From Streptomyces sp. DH24 (lineage in GTDB: Bacteria > Actinomycetota > Actinomycetes > Streptomycetales > Streptomycetaceae), in the NCBI RefSeq assembly GCF_029813775.1, contig NZ_JARVKW010000016.1, positions 62,001 to 126,000 of the forward strand: a DNA stretch of 64,000 bases, written 5' to 3'. Shown one piece after another: positions 52,562 to 60,875 of this stretch; the stretch's first letter is position 1; each line of letters begins with the position of its first letter. The notes under the pieces were generated by a model, which searched no databases, had not been told where the DNA came from, and was given only the letters and a program-made list of their open reading frames with translations. The position numbers and the translations under genes were made by a program.

Positions 52562-55356
52562 GCGGCGGCCACGAGAGCGCCTTCGCGGCACTGCGGGGCC
52601 AACTCCGGGAGGCAGCCGCGGCGTTCGCCGACGGGCCGGGCGCCCTGGAGGGCATCCTCCTCGGCATCGTCGACGACGTGGACCGCGCGGTGCGCGAACC
52701 GCTGGAGATCTTCCCGGTCTGCCACCACTCCCCCGCCTCCGCGCTGGCGATGGCCCGCCGGCTGCGCGAGAAGCAGCCGAAGGTCGTGTACCTGGAGCTG
52801 TGCGAGGACATGGCGCCGCTGCTGACCGAGCTGCGCAACTGCCGGCTGCCGGTGGCGGTCCAGGCGTTCGCGTCCGAGATCGACGGTTTCCCGGTCGAGT
52901 GGGCACCGCTGTCGGTGGTCGCGCCGATCACGGAGGCGTCGGCCGAGTACCAGGCGATCGCCTACGCGCTGGACACGCCGGGCGTCGAACTGGTCCTCGT
53001 CGACCGGTCCTCGGACCACGTGTTCCAGTGGGACGCGCGCGGCGAACGGCAGACCGGGCAGGCCGGCCCGGACGCGCCGCCCGCCGAGGAGGAGGCCGCG
53101 CTGCACGGCGACGCCGTCGGCGTGGAGATCGGCGACCTGCGGCCGCGCTTCGCCGAGCTGGAGGAGCACCTGCTGCGGCACGGCAAGGTGCGGCACTGGT
53201 CGGAGTGGTGGCACCAGTACGTGGAGCTGCCGCTCGGCGACAGCGACCACGACACCTACCGGCAGGTCATGCTGCTGATCGGCAGCCTGTTCCGGCGCCT
53301 GGCGCCCGGCGACCCGCACCGGGTGCGCGTCGACGAGGACCGCGAGCGGTACATGTGGACCCGGATGCGGGAGCACCTTGCGGCGACGGGCACCGATCCG
53401 GAGGACTGCCTGTACGTGTGCGGCGCGTTCCACGCGGCCAGCCGGGTCGAGGAGTTCGGCGTGGCGGGTTCGGACGGCTTCGAGATCTCGCCGCGCTCGG
53501 CGACGAAGTGGCAGCACGGTCTGATCCCGTCGAGCCACGCCGCGATCGAGGCGCAGTTCGGCCTCGCCGCCGGTTCGGTGTCCATCGCGGCGACCCTGTG
53601 GGCGAAGAACCTCAGGCGGACGCGGGTGCGGCCGTACCGGCTGGCGGGGCAGGCGGGCACGAAGAAGGCGAAGAAGGCCGTCACCGCGCCCCCTGCCCCG
53701 GTGGCCCGGGCACCGGAGGCGTCCGACAAGCTGACGGGGTTCCTGCAACGGCCGCCGGTCATCGACCAGTTGGACGAGGCCGAGCTGCTCGGCTGGTCGG
53801 TGGACATCGTGCGCGCCGCCCGCCGCAACGGCTATCTCGCCTCCACCGCCGACGCCATCGCGGTGTTCGAGACGTCCATCCTGCTGGCCGGGATGCGCGA
53901 CCGGGCCAAGCCGACGCCGTACGACTTCCAGGACGCGGCCGTCACCTGCATCGAGAAGGACGTCGTGCCGGGCCGGCGGGACGTGCGCAGGCTCGTCGAG
54001 ATCATGATGGGCGGCGACCGGATCGGCCAGGTCGGCTACGACGCGCTGCCGCCGCTCGCCCGTGACGTGCACGACCGGCTGGAGCCGCTCGGTCTCAAAC
54101 TGCAGCAGCGCGGGGTGCGACGGGCCCTGCTGGACATCGCCGGCCGGCCGGAGCTGGAGGCCTGCTCGGACGTGCTGTGGATGCTGCGGTATCTGATGCC
54201 GCACGGCGCCGCACGGCCGATCATGGGCGAGCGCACGCTCGGCGAGCGGCCCATCCAGGAGTCCTGGGACCTGGCGCTCGGCACCCACCAGCGGGCGCTG
54301 ATCGAGCTCGGCTACGAGGGCGTCAGCATCGAGCAGGTCCTGGAGCAGCGGCTGCGCCGCACGGCGTACGACGCGCGCGCCACGGCGGCGACGGTGCTGC
54401 AGACGGTCGAGGACGCCACGCTGTACCTGCGCAGCCGACGGCTCGCCGACGAGCTCGGCACGCGCGCCCTTGAGGTGCTGTCGGCCGAGCGCAGCGTCGA
54501 CGGCGCGCCGGAGGTGCTGCGCCGGGTGCGGCGGCTGCTGGCGTACTACCGCACCAGCGAGCCGGTGCTGCCGCAGTGGATCGAGCAGTTCACGAAGACG
54601 GGCTACGCGCACTACTGCACGCTGCTGCCCACGGCGTTCACCGACGAGGACGCGACGGTCGGGCAGGTGGCGGCGATGCTGGGGTTCCTGTTCGGCATGG
54701 AGGGCCTGGCGCTGTCGCTGGGCTGCGACCGCACGCAGCTGGAGCTGGCGGTCGGCCAGTCGCATCCGGAGGACCCGGCGAAGTCGGCGCTGCTGTGGGC
54801 GGCGCAGACCCATCTCGGCACCCTGTCCCGGGCGCGGTTGCGGGAGCGGTGCGACGAGCTGCTCGGCAACCCGCTGGTGCTGCCCGCCTATCCGCGGTAC
54901 CTCAGCGGTTTCCTGCACGCGCTCGTGCCGGTGCCGGGGCTGACCGACTTCGTCGTGGAGGCGGTGTCGAACGCGTTCGCTCGGCTGCCGGACCCGGTGC
55001 TGCTGCCGTGGCTTCCGACGCTGATCAGCACGCTGCGCTCGGGTGGCGCCGAGCTGGCTCCGCTGCTGGTCAGGGAGGCCGGGCGGATCTTCCCCGGCCG
55101 GCTGGCGGCGCTGGACTCGTGGGTGCCGCCGTGGCTGGCGCAGCCCGACCCGGCCGCCGCGCTCCCGAAGCGGCGCGCGGCGGCCGGCGGTGTCGCCCTG
55201 CTCGCGGCGCACCCCGCCACGTGCGACGCGGTGGCGGAGCTGCTGGGCTGCGACGGGGAGTGGGCCGCGCCGGGCGGCGGCCCGGACGGGGTGGCCCTGC
55301 TGGGCCGGCATCCGGAGACGGCCGTGGCGCTGGAGGCGCTGCTGGCCCGGTCCTGA
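52558..55356 (+). CDS. Large DUF5682-type protein, last gene of MoxR-VWA operon
   Basis: This 932-residue soluble protein starts at ATG 52558, overlapping the ATPase stop codon (ATGA). The first 300 residues contain PVCHHSPASALAMARRL (52-68), VVYLELCEDMAPLL (76-89) and CGAFHAASRVEEFG, a His/Glu arrangement like the TraB/EreA hydrolase group. A Lys-rich linker (GTKKAKKAVTAPPAP) separates a long alpha-helical repeat region to the end. Proteins annotated DUF5682 occur in MoxR-VWA operons. It may be the effector or client of the ATPase; its activity is unknown. Confidence 0.88.
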   Translation: MSGGHESAFAALRGQLREAAAAFADGPGALEGILLGIVDDVDRAVREPLEIFPVCHHSPASALAMARRLREKQPKVVYLELCEDMAPLLTELRNCRLPVAVQAFASEIDGFPVEWAPLSVVAPITEASAEYQAIAYALDTPGVELVLVDRSSDHVFQWDARGERQTGQAGPDAPPAEEEAALHGDAVGVEIGDLRPRFAELEEHLLRHGKVRHWSEWWHQYVELPLGDSDHDTYRQVMLLIGSLFRRLAPGDPHRVRVDEDRERYMWTRMREHLAATGTDPEDCLYVCGAFHAASRVEEFGVAGSDGFEISPRSATKWQHGLIPSSHAAIEAQFGLAAGSVSIAATLWAKNLRRTRVRPYRLAGQAGTKKAKKAVTAPPAPVARAPEASDKLTGFLQRPPVIDQLDEAELLGWSVDIVRAARRNGYLASTADAIAVFETSILLAGMRDRAKPTPYDFQDAAVTCIEKDVVPGRRDVRRLVEIMMGGDRIGQVGYDALPPLARDVHDRLEPLGLKLQQRGVRRALLDIAGRPELEACSDVLWMLRYLMPHGAARPIMGERTLGERPIQESWDLALGTHQRALIELGYEGVSIEQVLEQRLRRTAYDARATAATVLQTVEDATLYLRSRRLADELGTRALEVLSAERSVDGAPEVLRRVRRLLAYYRTSEPVLPQWIEQFTKTGYAHYCTLLPTAFTDEDATVGQVAAMLGFLFGMEGLALSLGCDRTQLELAVGQSHPEDPAKSALLWAAQTHLGTLSRARLRERCDELLGNPLVLPAYPRYLSGFLHALVPVPGLTDFVVEAVSNAFARLPDPVLLPWLPTLISTLRSGGAELAPLLVREAGRIFPGRLAALDSWVPPWLAQPDPAAALPKRRAAAGGVALLAAHPATCDAVAELLGCDGEWAAPGGGPDGVALLGRHPETAVALEALLARS

Positions 55357-55413
55357 CCGGCCGTTCCGGTGCGGGGAGGGACGGCCGGCGGTGTCCGGCC
55401 GGCCCTTCCCGCG

Positions 55414-55785
55414 TCACCTGAGCGTGGCCAGGAAGTCCGTGCAGGCCTGGGCGCATTCGCGGCAGGCCTTCGCGGTGTCCTCGGCGCCCGGGTGGTCGTC
55501 GAAGACCTGAGCGCCCTCCAGGCACACGGTGCGGCACCACTCCAGTTGCATGCGGATGGCGCCCTCGTCCACCTGGTTCTGTTCGGAGAGCACTCGGCAC
55601 GTCGCGTCGCACACCTCCGCACACATGATCGCCTTGCGTCGTACGAGTTCCTGTTTCTCGCTCCCGTCCGGCTCCACGAGGCTCGCGCGCAGCGCGCACG
55701 CCCTGGCGCACTCGGTGCACGCCTGAGCGCAGGCGAAGCGGTCCTCCAGGAACCGGAAGAGCTCCTGCTGGGATGTCGTGGTCAC
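55414..55785 (-). CDS. Cys-rich four-helix protein (copper-storage-like)
   Basis: This 123-residue protein has 12 Cys in CxxxC and CxxC patterns along helices: FACAQACTECARAC, IMCAEVCDATC, EWCRTVC and AKACRECAQAC. This is the four-helix copper-storage (Csp)/DUF326-type pattern, where Cys line the inside of the bundle and bind Cu(I). No signal peptide is present, so a cytosolic form is likely. Start at GTG 55785 is chosen because no other start precedes the first helix; the ribosome site is weak. It is divergent from ChaB. Confidence 0.87.
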   Translation of the reverse strand: MTTTSQQELFRFLEDRFACAQACTECARACALRASLVEPDGSEKQELVRRKAIMCAEVCDATCRVLSEQNQVDEGAIRMQLEWCRTVCLEGAQVFDDHPGAEDTAKACRECAQACTDFLATLR

Positions 55786-55909
55786 ACGGCGCGGGTAGCC
55801 GTCGCCGACGGCGTCAAACCCGGTGGTCCCAAGGGTTCCGGCCAGTTTTCGCGGCGGGGTGCCGGGCACTCGGGGCGCACCGGCCCGACGACGGACGGAG
55901 GTGGGTCCC

Positions 55910-56314
55910 GTGCCCGGACGACAGGAGCTCCCGTCGACCCTGGAGCGGTCCGCGAGGGACGCGCAGCGCACCTGGATCAAGGCGCACGACTCGGCGGTGG
56001 AGCAGTACGGCGAGGGCGAGCGCGCCCACCGGGTGGCGTTCGGAGCGCTGAAGCACACGTACGAGAAGGTCGGCGACCACTGGCAGCGCAAGGAGGCCGG
56101 CCGCAAGGGCCCCTCGGACCCGCGGTCGGCACGACCCCGCGGGCAGGGCGGCCGCAGCGGTGAGGGCGTCGACGAGCAGGCGTCGAAGCGGCACCTGTAC
56201 GACCTGGCCCGTGACCTGGGCATCGACGGACGCTCGCGGATGTCGAAGGCGGAGCTGCTGGACGCGATCCGCAAGGCGAACCGCGCCAAGACCCGCGCGG
56301 CCCGGTCGCGGTGA
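55910..56314 (+). CDS. ChaB family protein with Rho-N-like tail
   Basis: This 134-residue protein has an N-terminal ChaB domain (LPSTLERSARDAQRTWIKAHDSAVEQYGEGERAHRVAFGALKHTYEKVGDHWQ in two segments). The C-terminal 45 residues resemble a SAP/Rho-N helix pair (SKRHLYDLARDLGIDGRSRMSKAELLDAIRKAN) that could bind nucleic acid. ChaB is a putative cation-transport regulator in E. coli. GTG 55910 follows GGAGGTG. Confidence 0.88.
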   Translation: MPGRQELPSTLERSARDAQRTWIKAHDSAVEQYGEGERAHRVAFGALKHTYEKVGDHWQRKEAGRKGPSDPRSARPRGQGGRSGEGVDEQASKRHLYDLARDLGIDGRSRMSKAELLDAIRKANRAKTRAARSR

Positions 56315-56351
56315 TCGGGTTCATGCCGGGCGGCCGGGGTACTCGCCGCCC

Positions 56352-56717
56352 ATGAACACCGTATCGATGGACATCGCCGCAGGTCGGGGTGCGGTCGGCG
56401 GCGGACTGCTGGTGGCGGGACTGATCGTCGTCGCGGTACTGATCGGCGCGTTCGTATTCGGAGTTCGCGTCATGCGCCGCGAGTCACGACGGCCCCGGCG
56501 CGAGGAGCAGCCGCACCTGCCCGCCGACGGCCCGGTCCGCGAGGTGCGGGAGAACCGGGCGCCGGACGAGATGCCGCGCAGCGACGAGCGGATCCTGCCG
56601 CACGACCTGCCGGCCCACGGCAACTCCGGCAGCCGCACGGACCCGTCGGCGGACCGGCCGCGCTGGAACGACGGCAGCAGCGGCTCGTTCGGCAGTGGCG
56701 GCCCGGGCGGCCGCTGA
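56352..56717 (+). CDS. DUF6479-like single-pass membrane protein
   Basis: This 121-residue protein has one transmembrane helix near 15-38 (VGGGLLVAGLIVVAVLIGAFVFGV). A charged cytoplasmic tail follows, rich in Arg, Glu, Pro and Asp, with a Ser/Gly ending. The layout fits the Streptomyces DUF6479 family, whose function is unknown. It lies 37 bp after ChaB and may belong to one transcript with it. Confidence 0.75.
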   Translation: MNTVSMDIAAGRGAVGGGLLVAGLIVVAVLIGAFVFGVRVMRRESRRPRREEQPHLPADGPVREVRENRAPDEMPRSDERILPHDLPAHGNSGSRTDPSADRPRWNDGSSGSFGSGGPGGR

Positions 56718-56800
56718 CCGCGCCGGACCGCGACCGCACCCGGTCGCACGTGAGGCCGTCGCCGCGTCGTGCAAGCCGTCGCACAGAGGGAGTGAGAACC

Positions 56801-57151
56801 ATGGCAGACCCCGCCCGCAACACCCTGCCGCTGCCCGACTACGACCATCTGCCCCTCGGTGGACTGGAGAGCCGCGTGCGGTCGCTGTCCGCCGAGGAGG
56901 TGGAGGACCTGCTCGCCTACGAGCGGTCGCACGCCGACCGGCTCCCTGTGACGGAGCTGCTGACCGCCCGCCTGGAGCAGCTGCGGTCCGGCGCCGAGCC
57001 GACGTCCGGTGACCCGGGCGCGCTGCGGCCCGAGAGCAGTTCCGGTCGTGCGGGTTCGCCGGTGTCGCCGGCGACGTCGCCGGAGCCGTTCAGCCCGCCG
57101 CCGCACGGCACCCCGGACCAGCGGGGCAAGCCGAAGGGTGACCGCACCTAG
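56801..57151 (+). CDS. Small actinobacterial protein, DUF8129-like
   Basis: This 116-residue protein has a conserved helical N-terminus: LPLPDYDHLPLGGLESRVRS then LSAEEVEDLLAYERSHADRLPVTELLTARLEQL. A disordered Pro/Ser/Gly-rich tail follows. The core motif resembles the DUF8129 group and actinobacterial lipid-droplet or stress-associated small proteins, but I cannot give a function. AGAGGGAGTG lies before ATG 56801. A terminator at 57201-57230 follows. Confidence 0.75.
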   Translation: MADPARNTLPLPDYDHLPLGGLESRVRSLSAEEVEDLLAYERSHADRLPVTELLTARLEQLRSGAEPTSGDPGALRPESSSGRAGSPVSPATSPEPFSPPPHGTPDQRGKPKGDRT

Positions 57152-57200
57152 GCCGTGTCCGCGAAGTGGCGCAGGTCCGCCGTTTTCCGGCACGGCGACG

Positions 57201-57230
57201 GAAGGGCCCGGGCAGTCGCCCGGGCCCTTC
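57201..57230. terminator. Terminator after small-protein cluster
   Basis: GAAGGGCCCGGGC (57201-57213) pairs perfectly with 57218-57230 around an AGTC loop. It ends the plus-strand group and also faces the convergent GH65 gene. Confidence 0.85.
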
Positions 57231-57353
57231 GGCGTGTGTGGACGCGCCGCCGGCCGGACCGGCGCTCGCCTCCCGATCCGGCGCGGTGCGGGGCGGGCCC
57301 GGCCGCCCGGCTTGCCTGCCCCGCCCCCGGGACTGCGCCCCCGGCCGGCGCGT

Positions 57354-59795
57354 TCAGTCGGACAGCGCGAGCGTGGTCGTCCCGCCGGGCTCCAGGCGGA
57401 CCGCGCGGCCGGGCAGTCGCAGGTCGATGGGCGGCAGGTCGGAGGACGGCACGGTGACCTCCATGTGTCCGGACTCCAGCCGCAGCCGGACGCCCCAGTG
57501 GCCCTGGTAGCGGACGGAGAACCCGTAGGAGGACAGCTCCGGCAGCGGCACGGGGTCGAGCCAGAGGGCTCCACCGCGGGTCTCCATACCGGTGAGGCCG
57601 CGCTGCACCAGGTCGAGGGTGCCGGCCATGGCGCCCAGATGGATGCCCTCGCCGGTGGTGCCGCCCTGCACGTCGGCGATGTCGCCCCGCAGGGCCTCCT
57701 GGCAGAACTTCCACGCCTCGGCGCGGCGGGCGCGGGCCAGGACCCAGCCGTGCACCAGGCCGCTGAGCGTCGAGCCGTGGCTGGTGCGGTGCAGGTAGTG
57801 GTCGACGGTGCGCCGCCAGGTGTCCTCGTCGAGCCGCAGCCCCAGCCGCCGGAACAGGTTCTGGAGTTCGCCGGGTGAGAACAGGTAGCCGAGCATCAGC
57901 ACGTCGGCCTGCTTGGAGGCCCGGTAGCGGTTGACGGTGTCGCCCTCGGCCTCCAGGATCCGGTCCAGCCGGCGGATGTCGCCGTAGCGCTCCTGGTAGC
58001 CGTCCCAGTCGAGCTCGGCGAGGTCGCCGTAGCCCTCGAACTGGCTGACGACACCCTCGTGGAACGGCACGTGCAGGGTGCGCGACACCTCCTCCCAGCG
58101 CGCGGTCTCGTCGTCCCCCAGGCCGATGCGCTCGACGAGTTCACGCCGGCGCGGCTCGGGCAGCGTGTCCAGCAGCTCCAGCGTCCGGGACAGCACCCAG
58201 GCGGCGGTGACGTTGGTGTACGCGTTGTCGTCCAGGCCGGGTTCGGTGGCCCCGGGGTACGCGTCGTGGTACTCGTCGGGGCCCATCACGCGCAGGATGC
58301 GGTGCCGTCCGAGGGTGTTGTCCCAGGAGGCCGAGTCGCCCCAGAACCGGGAGATCTGGAGCATCATCTCGGCGCCCTTGGTGTGCAGGAACTCGGCGTC
58401 GCCGCTCGCCTCGCAGTACTGCCACACGTTGTACGCGATGGCCGAGCCGACGTGGTGCTGGAGGTGGGTGTGGTCGGGCAGCCAGCGTCCGGAGCGGGGG
58501 TTCAGGTGCAGTTGCTGGGTCTCCTCCCGGCCGTCGCTGCCGCTCTGCCAGGGGTACAGCGCTCCCCGGCGGCCGATGTCGCGGGCGGCGGTGCGGGCCC
58601 GCTCCAGGCGCCGGTGGCGGTAGCGCAGCAGGGCGCGGGCGACCTCGGGGAAGTGCAGGTTGAGGAAGGGCAGCACGAACAGCTCGTCCCAGAAGACGTG
58701 CCCGCGGTAGGCCTCGCCGTGCAGTCCCCGGGCGGGCACGCCGACGTCGAGGTCGGCGGTGTGCGGGGACAGCGTCTGCAGGACGTGGAAGAGGTGCAGC
58801 CGCAGGATGCGTCCGGCGTCGCCCGGGACGTCGAGCCGGGCACGCCGCCACAGCTGGTTCCAGGCCGTGCGGTGCGAGGCCAGCAGCGCGTCGAAGCCGG
58901 GCGCCCGCCCGACCCGGTCGACCGCGGCGTACAGCGGGTCGCTGATCGCCGGGTCGCGGGAGGTGTGCAGGGCGACGGTCTTGTCGACGGTGGCGGTCCG
59001 TCCGTCCGTCAGGCGCAGCCGGGCCAGCTGCCGGGTGACGGGCGGTTCGTGCCGGATGGTCAGGGGCGCGCCGTCGGCGGTGACGCGGGACGCCATGCCG
59101 ATGCGGATGTCGGAGGTGCGGGTGCGGCAGCGCAGCCACACCCGGTCGGGGGCGGCGGTCCCGGCGTGCACGTGGGTCAGGTGGCGGCCGTCCAGGTCCC
59201 GGTAGCGGGGCACACCGTCGTTGGTGACGCCGCCGTCGAGGGCCGCCGCGACCTCCAGCTCGCCGGAGAACCCCTCGGCGGTGAACTCGGTGCGCAGCGC
59301 CGCCAGATGCGGGTCGGCCATGTGCACGAGCCGCTGCTGGCGCACGGCGAGTGCGCGGCCGTCGCCGAGGTCGAACCGGGTGCGGCGTTCCAGCACGCCC
59401 GGGCCGAGGTGCAGGACCTGACGGTGGTCGAGGACGGGCGCGGTGTCCGGGGTCAGCCACTTCCCTCCGGCGAGGCGGAACCGCAGGGGCAGCCAGTTGG
59501 GCACGTTGACCATGTCCTCGTTCTCGACCCGGCGGCCCGACACCTCGGAGGTGAGCCGGTTGTAGCAGCCGGCCACATAGGTGCCCGGGTAGTGCACGTC
59601 GTCCGCGGTGCACTCGGGGAGGACGCCCCGGCTGCCGAAGTAGCCGTTGCCGAGGGTGCACAGGGACTCCCGCAGCCGCTCCTCGACCGGGTCGTAGCCC
59701 TCGTACTCCCAGGTCAGGTCCGGCAGTTCGGCCGGTTCCGGTGCCTTCACCGGTTCGGTCGGTTCGGTCGGTTCCGTCACGTCGGTGCTCCTCAT
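57354..59795 (-). CDS. GH65 disaccharide phosphorylase
   Basis: This 813-residue enzyme cleaves an alpha-glucoside with phosphate to give beta-glucose 1-phosphate. It has the family (alpha/alpha)6 barrel: VFWDELFVLPFL, the catalytic acid Glu in RVMGPDEYHDAY and the phosphate site HRTSHGSTLSGLVHGW. The N-terminal beta-sandwich begins LTWEYEGYDPVEERLRESLCTLGNGYFGSRG. Maltose, trehalose or kojibiose phosphorylase cannot be separated from sequence alone. Its start immediately follows the stop of the beta-phosphoglucomutase gene (TGAATG), so the two enzymes work in sequence. Confidence 0.93.
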   Translation of the reverse strand: MRSTDVTEPTEPTEPVKAPEPAELPDLTWEYEGYDPVEERLRESLCTLGNGYFGSRGVLPECTADDVHYPGTYVAGCYNRLTSEVSGRRVENEDMVNVPNWLPLRFRLAGGKWLTPDTAPVLDHRQVLHLGPGVLERRTRFDLGDGRALAVRQQRLVHMADPHLAALRTEFTAEGFSGELEVAAALDGGVTNDGVPRYRDLDGRHLTHVHAGTAAPDRVWLRCRTRTSDIRIGMASRVTADGAPLTIRHEPPVTRQLARLRLTDGRTATVDKTVALHTSRDPAISDPLYAAVDRVGRAPGFDALLASHRTAWNQLWRRARLDVPGDAGRILRLHLFHVLQTLSPHTADLDVGVPARGLHGEAYRGHVFWDELFVLPFLNLHFPEVARALLRYRHRRLERARTAARDIGRRGALYPWQSGSDGREETQQLHLNPRSGRWLPDHTHLQHHVGSAIAYNVWQYCEASGDAEFLHTKGAEMMLQISRFWGDSASWDNTLGRHRILRVMGPDEYHDAYPGATEPGLDDNAYTNVTAAWVLSRTLELLDTLPEPRRRELVERIGLGDDETARWEEVSRTLHVPFHEGVVSQFEGYGDLAELDWDGYQERYGDIRRLDRILEAEGDTVNRYRASKQADVLMLGYLFSPGELQNLFRRLGLRLDEDTWRRTVDHYLHRTSHGSTLSGLVHGWVLARARRAEAWKFCQEALRGDIADVQGGTTGEGIHLGAMAGTLDLVQRGLTGMETRGGALWLDPVPLPELSSYGFSVRYQGHWGVRLRLESGHMEVTVPSSDLPPIDLRLPGRAVRLEPGGTTTLALSD

Positions 59796-60602
59796 TCACT
59801 CGCCCGGGCCGGGTCGCCGGCCGCCGCGGGCCGTGTCGAGCAGTTCCGCGAGGTCGCGTACGACGAGGTCGGCGCCGTGCCGCAGCAGGCCCTGCCGGGT
59901 CTCCTCGCTCGCGGCGCGGTCCACCCCGACGACGAGGGCGAACCCTCCGGCCCGGCCCGCCGCCACGCCCGCCAGCGCGTCCTCGACGACGGCGGCGCTC
60001 CCGGCCGGGACGCCGAGCCGCCGCGCGGCCTCCAGGAAGAGGTCGGGGCGCGGCTTGCCCGGCAGGCCGAGACGGGCCGCCTCGCCGCCGTCGACGAGCA
60101 CGTCGAAGAGGTCGAGTACCCCGGCCCGGGTCAGCAGCTCGCCGGCGTGCCGGGAGGCGGACGCCGCCGCGCGCGGGACGCCGGCCCGGCGCAGGGCCCG
60201 CACCAGCCGTACCGTGCCCGGGTAGGCGTCGACGCCGTCCTCGCGCAGGCGCCGGGTGAACAGGGCCTCCTTCGCCTCGGCGACGGCACGCACCGCCTCG
60301 TGGGAGGGGTCGGGCACGCGGGAGGCGAGGAACGCGGCGGCGCCGTCGAGCCGGGACCTGCCGTCCACGTACCGCAGGTAGTCGTCCCGCACGTCGAACG
60401 GGCGCCGCAGGGCGGGGTCGGGGGGCGGATGTGCGCGCAGGTAGGCGTCGAAGGCCTCCTTCCAGGCGGCGGCGTGCACCCGGGCCGAGTCGGTGATCAC
60501 TCCGTCGGTGTCGAAGACGACGCCGCGCACGTCGCGCAGCTCGGCGGCGAGCACGTCGGGGGACGTTCCGGTGGTGCCGGTGCGGTGCGCGGGCTGCTCC
60601 AT
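59796..60602 (-). CDS. Beta-phosphoglucomutase-like HAD protein
   Basis: This 268-residue HAD-superfamily protein has motif I VVFDTDGVITDS (Asp31 and Asp33), a helical cap, motif II ASASRHAGELL, Lys in PGKPRPDLFLEAA and motif IV VVEDALAGVAAGRAGGFA. It probably converts beta-glucose 1-phosphate from the coupled GH65 enzyme to glucose 6-phosphate. The extra residues in the cap compared with classical enzymes (FLASRVPDPSHEAVRA) are typical of larger GH65-linked forms. The ATG at 60602 gives MEQPAHR. Confidence 0.9.
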   Translation of the reverse strand: MEQPAHRTGTTGTSPDVLAAELRDVRGVVFDTDGVITDSARVHAAAWKEAFDAYLRAHPPPDPALRRPFDVRDDYLRYVDGRSRLDGAAAFLASRVPDPSHEAVRAVAEAKEALFTRRLREDGVDAYPGTVRLVRALRRAGVPRAAASASRHAGELLTRAGVLDLFDVLVDGGEAARLGLPGKPRPDLFLEAARRLGVPAGSAAVVEDALAGVAAGRAGGFALVVGVDRAASEETRQGLLRHGADLVVRDLAELLDTARGGRRPGPGE

Positions 60603-60754
60603 CGTCCGCACCGCCTTTCGCCGGGTCGGGGGCCGGTTCGCGGGCCCTGTCGGATGCGTGCAGAACCAGCGTCCACCGTCGGCGGGCCGCGCGCAGCCGG
60701 GCGGGCCGGACGGCCCTGGCGGTTCCGGGGCGGGTGTGGTCTGCTGAAGGGAGA

Positions 60755-60846
60755 CGGGAAGGACCCGTGTGTGAAGACGCGGAGAAGCGGCCTCGAGCCG
60801 TGCACCGCGCAATCCGGATCCGCGAGAAGCGGATGGGTCCTTCCCG
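60755..60846. repeat. Long inverted repeat between ATP-grasp and HAD genes
   Basis: CGGGAAGGACCC (60755-60766) is perfectly complementary to GGGTCCTTCCCG (60835-60846). The 68-base loop contains a smaller hairpin around ATCCGGATCCGCGAG. It may be a terminator for the ATP-grasp gene or a structured leader for the HAD-GH65 transcript. Confidence 0.55.
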
Positions 60847-60875
60847 CCGCCGTGTCGTGCCGCTCCCGCGGTCCG

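Noticed and set aside
51364-55311. A very long open frame on the minus strand opposite the MoxR and DUF5682 genes
   Set aside because: It is Arg/Gln/His-rich, has no domain and is exactly opposite well-supported genes; high GC leaves the antisense frame open.
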